Source of the DNA: DATFKA01 sp042095835
Lineage (GTDB): Bacteria > Bacteroidota > Bacteroidia > Chitinophagales > Saprospiraceae
Length of the DNA stretch: 8,924 nt
Assembly (NCBI GenBank): GCA_042095835.1
Contig: JBELML010000190.1
Coordinates: 1 to 8,924 of the forward strand
Direction: 5' to 3'
Both the position numbers and the translations under genes were made by a program. Shown piece by piece: positions 1 to 5,769 of this stretch (position 1 is its first letter; every line of letters starts with the position of its first letter). Below the pieces are notes generated by a model. That model was not told the origin of the DNA, made no database searches, and was given only the letters and a program-made list of their open reading frames with translations.

Positions 1-25
1 CAAATATACGCACTGCTCTTTTTTC

Positions 26-1327
26 TTAGCCTAGCCTTACATTATTTGCACTACCCTTTTCTTGGCTTCTACCAGCTTGAATTTCATCACTGTTAACATA
101 GCAAATGCCATAAACCCAGGCTCGACATATTCCACGTCGTTTCTGCGTTCTGATGAAACCTGCTTTCTTAAGCGCCTCGCCTAATTTGCGTACTGATAGT
201 TTTAGTGTATGATCTTGTCGTAGATATCCCATGATTTCTGCATTGGTCAGAAGTGCATCCGCTTGCTCCTCTCCTACTGGCGGCTTAAAGTGGGTCACCA
301 ACAACTCATATTCACTAGACTGCACTTCAAATTGACTGTTATACTCGGTTAAACGCTGTTGTTCTTCGGCAGTCAGCCAATAAACAAATCCACTTCGATA
401 AAGCGCCCGAGCTTGCGACCATAAATCATCGATTGAAATAGTCTGCGCACCATCGATGTCAATGTTTTCTACTTCGAATGGTAAAAACCGTCTGGAGCCG
501 GTAGGATCGTGGAGGAATTGCGCTTCGTTACTAGAAGCGATAAACGAACAGATCTTAGGCAATTCTTCATCGTAACGGGCGTAAGAACGTCTTACTTTAA
601 CCGTATTCTTGGTCAGTAATCCCTTGAATTCTTTGATCTTTTTAGCTGTTAAACCGGCGAAGTAATCATCTAAGTTGAAGATAAAGTTGTTGGTCGTGGC
701 CAACATCGAATCTTTATTGTCCGGATCAAGTCCGCCTTCGATGTAGTAGGACTTGAGTGCTGTTGGACAGAGGTTCCTTATCCAGGTCGACTTAAAGATA
801 CCTTGTGCGCCGGCCATGATTAAACAAAGCTGGTTGGCACATCTATCTGTTTCATAGACATTGGCTACTGCTCCTACCAGCCATTTTTTAAAGAACAGTT
901 CAAAGGTTTCCCTGGCTTGCTTTGAATTGTCATTGTCATTGTCACTTACCAAGGTAACCGTCGCAGCCATTTCGCCGATGGGATCTCCCTGAAACGTAGG
1001 CAGTTTATCAAAGTATTCCTCAATTGGATTCACTTCTTCTGAGAAGTTGCTTTCCAATAAAACCGCTACCCCACTTCTAGAGGCGTAGGTTACCCCGTTT
1101 TGCTTCAACTTCCGGACCAGCGTATTTAACTCAAAATCGTCTAATCGCTGCCATTCGCTTCGAGGGTATTGAATCTCCGCGCAACGGGTTACTAAATTGT
1201 AGCGATAGTCCGCTAATTCTTTAAGGGAACGCTCCAAACGCTCCAACTTTTTATCACCATTTAAATTGGTGCCTTCGGGAATATTTATTTCTATTTTCCC
1301 CGGATTTTTCTTATTTTTATTACTCAT
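26..1327 (-). CDS. VapE-family (virulence-associated E) P-loop ATPase, probable replication helicase of the island
   Basis: The protein has 433 residues counted from the ATG at 1327. A TTG at 1387 would add 20 residues, but that extension runs through the upstream gene's stop and an intercistronic hairpin, so the ATG is preferred. Visible features: a Walker A motif GAQGIFKST at residues 173-181; a Walker B-like FIFNLDD ending at Asp220-Asp221; a conserved SSNEAQFL (265-272) with a sensor-like Asn; and GSRRFLPFEV (277-286), whose arginines fit an arginine finger. This order is that of the VapE family, a superfamily-3-like ATPase of phages and integrated islands, usually linked to replication of the element. 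Many relatives carry an N-terminal primase domain. Here only about 170 residues precede the P-loop and I see no primase motif. The usual Gly before the P-loop Lys is Phe. Only 25 bases follow the stop. Family assignment is firm; the role in replication is inferred. Confidence 0.85.
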   Translation of the reverse strand: MSNKNKKNPGKIEINIPEGTNLNGDKKLERLERSLKELADYRYNLVTRCAEIQYPRSEWQRLDDFELNTLVRKLKQNGVTYASRSGVAVLLESNFSEEVNPIEEYFDKLPTFQGDPIGEMAATVTLVSDNDNDNSKQARETFELFFKKWLVGAVANVYETDRCANQLCLIMAGAQGIFKSTWIRNLCPTALKSYYIEGGLDPDNKDSMLATTNNFIFNLDDYFAGLTAKKIKEFKGLLTKNTVKVRRSYARYDEELPKICSFIASSNEAQFLHDPTGSRRFLPFEVENIDIDGAQTISIDDLWSQARALYRSGFVYWLTAEEQQRLTEYNSQFEVQSSEYELLVTHFKPPVGEEQADALLTNAEIMGYLRQDHTLKLSVRKLGEALKKAGFIRTQKRRGICRAWVYGICYVNSDEIQAGRSQEKGSANNVRLG

Positions 1328-1340
1328 TATTATAGACTTT

Positions 1341-1372
1341 AATGGGAAAGTAGCGTCAACTGCTTTCCCATT
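1341..1372 (-). promoter_or_regulatory. Intercistronic hairpin between the RHH gene and the VapE-like gene
   Basis: A perfect 10-bp inverted repeat, AATGGGAAAG at 1341-1350 and CTTTCCCATT at 1363-1372, encloses a 12-base loop. It starts just after the stop codon of the ribbon-helix-helix gene and ends 13 bases before the ATG of the VapE-like gene. In the direction of the genes no T-run follows, so it is not a normal intrinsic terminator for this operon. On the plus strand it is followed by a short T-run. It could set the relative expression of the two genes through RNA processing, stability or translation control, or be a binding site. The repeat is seen directly; the role is inferred. Confidence 0.5.
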
Positions 1373-1374
1373 TT

Positions 1375-1764
1375 TTAATACTTCCAATCTTTTCCTAAAT
1401 CAACCATTTCCTGGTCAGCTGTCTCGAAAACAGTGCCGTTTCCGATGCGAATCAGTTCCTTCCCCAAAATCGTTTTCACCAACATTTCTAGTGTAGGGAC
1501 CACTTTGCCTAGATTCGCTTTTTGCTTTTTGTTAAACTGCTCCAGGAAGCGCTCCAGGATGACTAAATCTTCTTCGTATTCGATGGTTAACAGTGGATAA
1601 CCGGTTGGTTCTGGCTCCGCCTCTACTCTATCGCCAGCTAAACAACTTTTGATAAAGTCCGTTAAGGTGAGGCCTAATTCTTCGGCCTTGTTTTCTAGTG
1701 CATCTTTTTCTTGTTGTGGGATGCGAATGCCAATGAAGGCGTTGTTTTTGGGTATTGTTTTCAT
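1375..1764 (-). CDS. Ribbon-helix-helix (MobC/CopG-like) DNA-binding protein
   Basis: A 129-residue protein starting at ATG 1764. The N-terminus reads FIGIRIPQQEKDALENKAEE followed by LGLTLTDFIKSCLAG. This is a short beta strand with alternating hydrophobic residues (about 10-15), then two helices (17-31 and 35-43), as in ribbon-helix-helix proteins. The pattern, strand, E-x3-L-x3-A, then G-hydrophobic-T/S-hydrophobic-T/S, is also that of MobC relaxosome accessory proteins. Residues 50-129 are acidic and mixed, with no motif I recognise, and could be a partner-binding tail. The gene lies 47 bases upstream of the VapE-like ATPase gene and is probably co-transcribed with it. That context suits a relaxosome accessory factor, a partition-like factor, or a local repressor. 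No relaxase is present in the window, so the MobC label is a hypothesis. The RHH fold call is fairly safe. Confidence 0.65.
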   Translation of the reverse strand: MKTIPKNNAFIGIRIPQQEKDALENKAEELGLTLTDFIKSCLAGDRVEAEPEPTGYPLLTIEYEEDLVILERFLEQFNKKQKANLGKVVPTLEMLVKTILGKELIRIGNGTVFETADQEMVDLGKDWKY

Positions 1765-1809
1765 AATTAAAATATTGGTTATCTAAAATGATTTTATTCC
1801 TATTCGTAC

Positions 1810-1928
1810 TTACCTTTTTTTGGCAGACAAAAAAACGTAACCAAAAAAATCTGCCGGTCGGGAAGCCTTCGCTAAAAATCCAAATGGCTTTCCCGCTCGA
1901 ATCTCAAGCCGTTCGGGCTTGGTTTTTT
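1810..1928. repeat. Cluster of three inverted repeats with A/T tracts (repeat-like intergenic element)
   Basis: This occupies much of the 329-base gap 1765-2093. First, GGCAGA (1822-1827) pairs with TCTGCC (1850-1855), with an alternative pairing of TTTTTTTGG (1815-1823) and CCAAAAAAA (1841-1849). Second, CGGGAAGCC (1859-1867) pairs with GGCTTTCCCG (1886-1895) with one bulged base. Third, CAAGCC (1905-1910) pairs with GGCTTG (1916-1921). The cluster separates the zinc-finger/membrane block from the RHH/VapE block and could act as a compound terminator. Its texture, T-tract, short stem, A-tract with GTAACC, then a GC-rich stem, resembles dispersed intergenic repeats found in many bacterial genomes. 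Copy number cannot be checked in this window. The rest of the gap holds the upstream region of the RHH gene (1765-1809) and, towards the zinc-finger gene, one further hairpin. Confidence 0.55.
1905..1928 (+). terminator. Terminator-like stem-loop facing the plus strand
   Basis: CAAGCC, loop GTTCG, GGCTTG, then G and six Ts (1923-1928) form a compact GC-rich hairpin with a U-tract on the plus strand. No plus-strand gene in this region ends here, since the plus-strand reading frames nearby have no recognisable protein content. It may therefore be part of the repeat element, stop antisense transcription, or terminate an unannotated plus-strand RNA. The structure is seen directly; activity is inferred. 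Confidence 0.4.
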
Positions 1929-2066
1929 ATCTGTTCCTATTTCTTTCCGGCCTCACTCGTGATCTTCTCTTTTGGCCTACCCGCAATTTGAATTTTCTTA
2001 CCGCGAATCCTTCAATACTGGAATTAAGAAGGTCGTGCAAAGAATTGCTCCTAGTCTTGATTTTTG

Positions 2067-2090
2067 GTTCTTTTCATTAAGGAAAAGAAC
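2067..2090. repeat. Perfect hairpin just downstream of the zinc-finger gene
   Basis: GTTCTTTTC (2067-2075) and GAAAAGAAC (2082-2090) form a perfect 9-bp stem with a 6-base loop, three bases beyond the stop codon of the minus-strand zinc-finger gene. The position suits an mRNA 3' end or stability hairpin. No T-run follows on the minus strand (the sequence continues CAAAAATC), so it is not a canonical intrinsic terminator. Confidence 0.45.
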
Positions 2091-2093
2091 AGG

Positions 2094-2504
2094 TCAATAC
2101 TTCCGTCTCTTCAACAGCAACTTCCTCCCTGTTTTTTCTTCCCAGGCTAATCGGCGATGCTCTTCGCTACAGTATTTTTGCTTCTTATGGTTGGGTGTAA
2201 AACCTTCTCCGCAGAACTCACAGTCTCTTAAGATGGGTCGCTCGATGATGACTACTTTTTCTGGGTTTGAACTATTTTCGTATGTGCCGTTAAACTTTGG
2301 TTTTTCCTTAAGGGAATGGCCTTCATTTCCCATATTGTTAAACAAGGATTCGTAGGCGTTTTCTAAGTCGTTTTGCAGTGTTAAATCCTTGTTTTCAGGT
2401 GTTAAATTGGTGCTTAACTGCTTAACGATGTAAGGTTTTAAGGCAGGCGGAGCGGGTGGTGTTCCTGAAGCAGCGGTAAACGTTGATATTGATGCCGGAT
2501 CCAA
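2094..2504 (-). CDS. Small treble-clef-like zinc-finger protein, start uncertain
   Basis: Up to 136 residues if translation starts at the TTG at 2504. The first ATG is at 2333 and would give only 79 residues. The C-terminal part is the informative one: C95-x2-C98-x13-C112-x3-H116, in the context CEFCGEGFTP and KQKYCSEEHRRLAWEE, followed by a basic tail ending KRRKY. The C-x2-C-G-x-x-F ... YCS-x-x-C/H pattern is a common zinc-binding finger in small bacterial proteins. The basic tail suggests nucleic-acid binding, which is inference. The frame overlaps the last 67 bases of the upstream membrane-protein gene and lies in the -1 frame relative to it. It stays open back to a TGA near 2574, with no ATG in the overlap. 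Translation by coupling from a TTG, or from the ATG at 2333, are both possible. Residues 24-58 look like real coding sequence, which favours a start upstream of 2333. Function unknown. Confidence 0.6.
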   Translation of the reverse strand: MDPASISTFTAASGTPPAPPALKPYIVKQLSTNLTPENKDLTLQNDLENAYESLFNNMGNEGHSLKEKPKFNGTYENSSNPEKVVIIERPILRDCEFCGEGFTPNHKKQKYCSEEHRRLAWEEKTGRKLLLKRRKY

Positions 2505-3544
2505 TTGATCCAGTGCCGACCGATAAGTGTGAACGGTAGTAAAAGAGCTTCTTGGAGTGGCTTGGTTTGAAAGTCAAATGGTGAAATGATGGGTTGTAAA
2601 TCGATCCCATTTCGATAGTAGAGAATCTCCCGAATGATGGCTAAAAGTAGAACAATGAATACGGCGTATCCGGCAATACCGGACAATTGCTTAGTGAAAA
2701 TGGTCGTGATACTTTGGATGGAATTGCGTTCGGTTTTGTTTAATGCCTGGATGGTAGTGCGATCCGTTGCTCTTCGGTCTTCTAAGGCCTTGGTTTTATG
2801 TGTAAAATCTTCATTTAACAAAGAAAGCTCTTCGTTTTTCTGTAAAACCAGGCGTTTTTCGAGGGTTAAACGCTCTTGTTCGAGGGGTTTTATTTGTTCA
2901 CTGAGTTGCTTAAGCTTAAGGTCAACGTAAAATGTATTGTTTACATTTCTTTTGGCTTCCCATTGCTCGGCTTGTTTTTGCAGAGGTGTTAACTGTGCTA
3001 GGAATGGTGCTGTACTGGCGGTGATTATTTCTTGATAGCGTTGCTCGATAGCAGCTCGTGCATTTTGCTTATCGGTCTTAAGCTGATTCAGCTCCGATTG
3101 GAAGAGACTATCGATAGGAGCGAGGGATTTAACATTAGCCATTGGGGCAGCTGCTTTCACCATCGATTTAGCAGCGGTTTGAGACATTAGAAAGGAATAC
3201 CGGGTGAGCGTGATCACCATCAAAGCAGCGGCTAACAACAAAACTATTCCTAAGCGATCATTATAATGCCCTTTAAGGAAGGAGCGTGTTAAATAAGCAA
3301 TCAAGACCACATTTAACAAGTCTGGAGCCAAAGAGAATAGGAGATAGGCCATGCTGTAAAGGCCATTTGCCAACAGCCAGTTTGTTTCCTCTAAATAATC
3401 CGCTAAATGTGCTTTTACACCTAAGAAAACGGTCAGAGAGGAGATGAGTACAAAGGCTGGTAAACAGAGTTTAACTACCCTGATCACTGGAGAATCGTGG
3501 TTGAATAATTCTGAGGCTTTAGGCAAACTGTTAACTATCTTCAT
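2438..3544 (-). CDS. Multi-pass membrane protein with a long coiled coil, function unknown
   Basis: A 368-residue protein from ATG 3544. Hydrophobic segments lie at about 26-44, 62-86 (long enough for one or two spans), 98-120 and 289-308. Between the third and last lies a highly charged Q/E/K/L-rich region (about 145-285), containing stretches such as LEQERLTLEKRLVLQKNEEL, which is typical of a coiled coil. The last segment is followed by a basic, aromatic C-terminus (REILYYRNG ... HWINWIRHQYQ). The order, inner-membrane anchors, extended coiled coil, closing anchor, suggests a scaffold or a sensor of the envelope. I do not recognise a named family. It overlaps the zinc-finger gene by 67 bases, so the two are very likely co-expressed, and it lies 107 bases downstream of the small HTH gene. 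Possible roles include part of a transfer/mobilization apparatus or an abortive-infection effector. Neither has direct support in the sequence. Confidence 0.7.
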   Translation of the reverse strand: MKIVNSLPKASELFNHDSPVIRVVKLCLPAFVLISSLTVFLGVKAHLADYLEETNWLLANGLYSMAYLLFSLAPDLLNVVLIAYLTRSFLKGHYNDRLGIVLLLAAALMVITLTRYSFLMSQTAAKSMVKAAAPMANVKSLAPIDSLFQSELNQLKTDKQNARAAIEQRYQEIITASTAPFLAQLTPLQKQAEQWEAKRNVNNTFYVDLKLKQLSEQIKPLEQERLTLEKRLVLQKNEELSLLNEDFTHKTKALEDRRATDRTTIQALNKTERNSIQSITTIFTKQLSGIAGYAVFIVLLLAIIREILYYRNGIDLQPIISPFDFQTKPLQEALLLPFTLIGRHWINWIRHQYQRLPLLQEHHPLRLP

Positions 3545-3651
3545 GACATTATTTTTTTAGGCCAATGCTTAGCAAATGCTAGCTTTAGCGATGGATTGAA
3601 TACTGGAAAATGAGGGTATTTGAAACGTAGGTGATTTGTTAGATGGTGAGG

Positions 3652-3933
3652 TTAAACAATGATTTTACCTTCTTTCATTTTGGCAGCAATCACGGCTAGC
3701 TGATCTTTGGGATACATCTTTGGTTTCCCATTCCGGACATTAGTAAGAAACCCACGTCTTTCTAAGTTTTTCAGTCTTCTCCTATGACTACCCGAACGGG
3801 TTAATTTAATGCCTAAAAATTGGCAAGAAGCGTCAGGGTCTAACCATTCCGCTTCTTGAACATCAAACCTTTGATCTAATTTGTTGAGAACTCTTGTAAG
3901 CTCTTTTAACGTCTGTACTAAATTCATTTCCAT
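3652..3933 (-). CDS. Small helix-turn-helix protein, excisionase-like candidate
   Basis: A 93-residue protein from ATG 3933. A second ATG two codons later (3927) is also possible. Residues 1-28 form an amphipathic helix (TLKELTRVLNKLDQRFD) that could dimerise. Residues 29-83 read WLDPDASCQFLGIKLTRSGS, then HRRRLKNLERRGFLTNVRNG, then a wing-like KPKMYPKDQLAVIAAKM. This matches the order of the MerR/excisionase-type winged helix: a 'WLD..A..FLGI' helix, a basic recognition region, 'LE+RGFL', then a 'Y..DL' strand and helix. Such small proteins are frequent in Bacteroidota integrative elements, where they act as excisionases or regulators. The 110-bp dyad directly upstream is a plausible binding region. 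HTH nature is well supported; the excision role is inferred. Confidence 0.65.
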   Translation of the reverse strand: MEMNLVQTLKELTRVLNKLDQRFDVQEAEWLDPDASCQFLGIKLTRSGSHRRRLKNLERRGFLTNVRNGKPKMYPKDQLAVIAAKMKEGKIIV

Positions 3934-3939
3934 AATTTT

Positions 3940-4049
3940 GTGTTTCTTATTTATTTTTGTGCCTTCTTTTTAGAGCTAAAAAAAACGGTTTTAACCGATT
4001 ACAAATGCAAGTTAAACAAAAAGAAGGCACAAGCAAAGTAAAGAAACAC
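3940..4049. repeat. 110-bp nested dyad upstream of the HTH gene
   Basis: Two perfect inverted repeats share exactly the same centre (3994.5). The inner arms are 15 bp, TTGTGCCTTCTTTTT at 3957-3971 and AAAAAGAAGGCACAA at 4018-4032. The outer arms are 9 bp, GTGTTTCTT at 3940-3948 and AAGAAACAC at 4041-4049. The 8-base spacers between arms are not complementary. A small stem, CGGTT/AACCG (3986-3997), lies inside but is off-centre. The dyad fills almost the whole intergenic space between the HTH gene start (3933) and the stop of the 258-residue gene (4055). It may be a multi-site protein-binding region, a replication or transfer origin, or a bidirectional terminator. No target-site duplication is evident, which argues against a simple miniature transposon. 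Confidence 0.7.
3978..3997 (-). terminator. Weak intrinsic terminator after the 258-residue gene
   Basis: Read on the minus strand, CGGTT, AA, AACCG is followed directly by eight Ts (plus-strand A-run 3978-3985). The stem is short (four to five pairs), but the U-tract is good and it lies about 60 bases after the stop codon of the gene ending at 4055. It sits inside the larger dyad, so it may only be part of that structure. Confidence 0.35.
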
Positions 4050-4054
4050 GTTTT

Positions 4055-4831
4055 TTATTGCCAATTTTTATGTGGCCTATTTTCAAGTAATGCCTGAGTA
4101 ATGATTTCAACACATTCCTCTTTAGTAACGGCAATTGAAAATTTTCGCTTATCTATCTGACTATGAATGATTTGCAAATCATTATCAGTCCAAAAATTTA
4201 AAAAAAGTGTTTTATCATTTTTGAAAAGCCAGGCAAAAAGTGGGTAAACAAATCTTTTGCTACTATACATTTTTTTATCAAAATGAAACTGAGAATAAGC
4301 TAGATAGGCAAAAAGAAAGGTTCTTACTTCTTGTGAAAAGTGTTGGATAGCTTCTGGAGATGTTTGGTGCAAAACCTCTAATCTTTCCATTAAAGAACCG
4401 GTACCATTTTTCATTCTATTATAGTCTTTAGCAACCAAAAACGTTTCGCCTTCCTTTAAGGCTCTAAGACCAACCAGGTTATCTAAATAGAACTCCATAT
4501 CTTTTTGGTAGTAACGAACTACCTCCGCAATTCCTGAAAAATTGAAGTCATCCACCTGTTTATCCTTATCTCGGACAACCTGCTCAATTATTTCCTTTAC
4601 ACAGTTTATCCAATGGCCAGTTCTTCGCGTAGCAACATCCTCGTAAGTTCCGTTCTTGTGGTTCTCAAGTTGATCCTCCGTCCAATAAACCTTGCTTTCA
4701 TAGAAAGGCCTAATCTTAGAATTCTGCCTATCATAGGTCGTTCTAATATAGACTGGATAAGTCTCCTCATCTAGAGACTTAATTCGCTTATCAAAAAATT
4801 CATTAAAGGATATCTTCTTCTGCTTTGCCAT
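4055..4831 (-). CDS. Unrecognised 258-residue protein with an integrase-arm-like N-terminus
   Basis: A 258-residue protein from ATG 4831. I do not recognise the family. Residues 25-55 (YPVYIRTTYDRQNSKIRPFY, then VYWTEDQLE) faintly resemble the three-stranded arm-DNA-binding domain at the N-terminus of Bacteroidota tyrosine recombinases, with 'P-V/I-Y-I-R', a basic turn, then 'W..e'. The remainder is predominantly helical and charged, with an aromatic-rich part around 170-215 (FLFAYLAYSQFHFDKKMYSS, FAWLFKNDKTLFLNFW). It lacks the R, K, HxxR and Tyr residues of a recombinase catalytic domain. No signal peptide or clear membrane segment is visible. It stands alone, with about 100 bases to the abiEii-like gene upstream and the nested dyad downstream, and is probably its own transcription unit. 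Base composition is more AT-rich than its neighbours by eye, which hints at a separate origin. Confidence 0.6.
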   Translation of the reverse strand: MAKQKKISFNEFFDKRIKSLDEETYPVYIRTTYDRQNSKIRPFYESKVYWTEDQLENHKNGTYEDVATRRTGHWINCVKEIIEQVVRDKDKQVDDFNFSGIAEVVRYYQKDMEFYLDNLVGLRALKEGETFLVAKDYNRMKNGTGSLMERLEVLHQTSPEAIQHFSQEVRTFLFAYLAYSQFHFDKKMYSSKRFVYPLFAWLFKNDKTLFLNFWTDNDLQIIHSQIDKRKFSIAVTKEECVEIITQALLENRPHKNWQ

Positions 4832-4863
4832 GTAAACCTGCTAATCGGACTGTTGAATGGCGC

Positions 4864-4871
4864 TAAATATA
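4864..4871 (-). promoter_or_regulatory. Possible -7 element for the 258-residue gene
   Basis: On the minus strand TATATTTA matches the Bacteroidota -7 consensus TAnnTTTG at all but the last base, 32 bases before the ATG at 4831. No good TTTG -33 box is found 19-21 bp upstream, so this is weak. Confidence 0.3.
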
Positions 4872-4929
4872 CGGAGAAAATGGGGAAATTGCCGTTTAAA
4901 TTGAAATTTGGGGGTCCTGGGTTAGAGTC

Positions 4930-5769
4930 CTATAAATCTGTTTGGGTTAGTCCATCATAAATACAACGCAGCCAATGCCTTTTTTCTGCTATGGTTTCCT
5001 TGACGGGATCATTGATCATCTGTCCTGGAAAATCAGATGTAGTCTTTAAGGCATTTTCCAAAATTGATTTGATCCGATGGAACAACTTTTCATTCGTCCC
5101 AATTAACTTTTTAAGTTCTCGACCTAATACAAGCATAGCCACCGTCGTTTGATCGCGGTCATCTGTGTATAAGTCAAAGTATTCGTTCCAGATAAAATTG
5201 GTTTCTACTTCAGGATAATATTGGCAAATGGCGTTGATGTCCTTTAGATCTTTTACCCTATGTTCTGGGCGGTCATCGTAAGCGATGAGTTTCAGTAGTA
5301 CGACACCGGGAATAGAGGAGGCTTTAAAGGTTGCACTCCCGATCTTTGCTTCAACTAAGCCGTGCTGGAAAACTTCCTCAAATCCTTCTAGCTAAAGTTT
5401 GCTCCAACCGTGGCCTTCCACCATTATATAATCGCCCGACTCAATCGCTCCAAAAGGCAGTAAATCAACTTGTAGCCCTTGTGAACTAATTAAGCAAAAA
5501 GCATTTTCATGGCCAGGGGTATAATTGTATTTTTCCTGTAGGTAATGCCTCAGCTTTTGATATAAATCCGCATCTGGGACAAAGATACCAAAGTCAACAT
5601 CCTTGGTACCTTGCGCTGGTGCGTCGTGTTTAACGTACCAAATATTACGTGCAAGGGCGCCAACTATAAAGAAATCGATGTCTAAAGCGGTACAACAATC
5701 TTGTACTTCATCCAACACGGTTTGCAAGCCATTTATGGCCAAAGATTGTTCATCAAAAGACTGGTTCAT
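4930..5769 (-). pseudogene. abiEii: AbiEii-like nucleotidyltransferase toxin gene interrupted by an in-frame amber codon
   Basis: Reading from ATG 5769, the frame is open for 125 codons, meets TAG at 5392-5394, then continues open in the same frame to the TAG at 4930. The total of 279 codons is a normal length for this family. Before the stop: VGALARNIW (36-44), the metal-binding pair in TKDVDFGI (Asp57, Asp59), and VDLLPFG with a third Asp (102). This is the minimal nucleotidyltransferase pattern of AbiEii toxins. After the stop: LEGFEEVFQHGLVE, then LLKLIAYDDRP and HRVKDLKDI, the conserved K-x2-A-x3-R ... KD-x2-DI region of AbiEii/DUF1814-type proteins. No frame change is needed to join the halves, so a single base change (for example CAG to TAG) explains the break. 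The truncated product keeps the three Asp but loses the downstream conserved helix. It overlaps the antitoxin gene by 17 bases, the usual antitoxin-toxin coupling. A sequencing error cannot be excluded. Confidence 0.8.

Noticed and set aside
1788..1991. Plus-strand open frame of 67 codons across the hairpin cluster
   Set aside because: Low-complexity translation dominated by the T-runs and stems of the repeat element; no protein-like pattern.
1972..2355. Plus-strand open frame of 127 codons opposite the zinc-finger gene
   Set aside because: The minus-strand frame carries a clear C-x2-C ... YCS-x2-H zinc finger, and the plus-strand translation (rich in F, S, L) has no recognisable motif. It is a shadow frame.
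2438..2574. Programmed -1 frameshift fusing the membrane protein to the zinc finger
   Set aside because: The geometry would allow it, but I found no standard X-XXY-YYZ slippery heptamer in the overlap, so it is kept only as an alternative and not called.
3940..4049. Miniature inverted-repeat transposon
   Set aside because: Arms are interrupted and no target-site duplication is visible outside either arm pair.
5392..5394. Amber codon decoded as pyrrolysine or another special residue
   Set aside because: No pyrrolysine genes are seen, the phylum is not known to use it, and the stop is not at a conserved catalytic position. A point mutation or read error is simpler.
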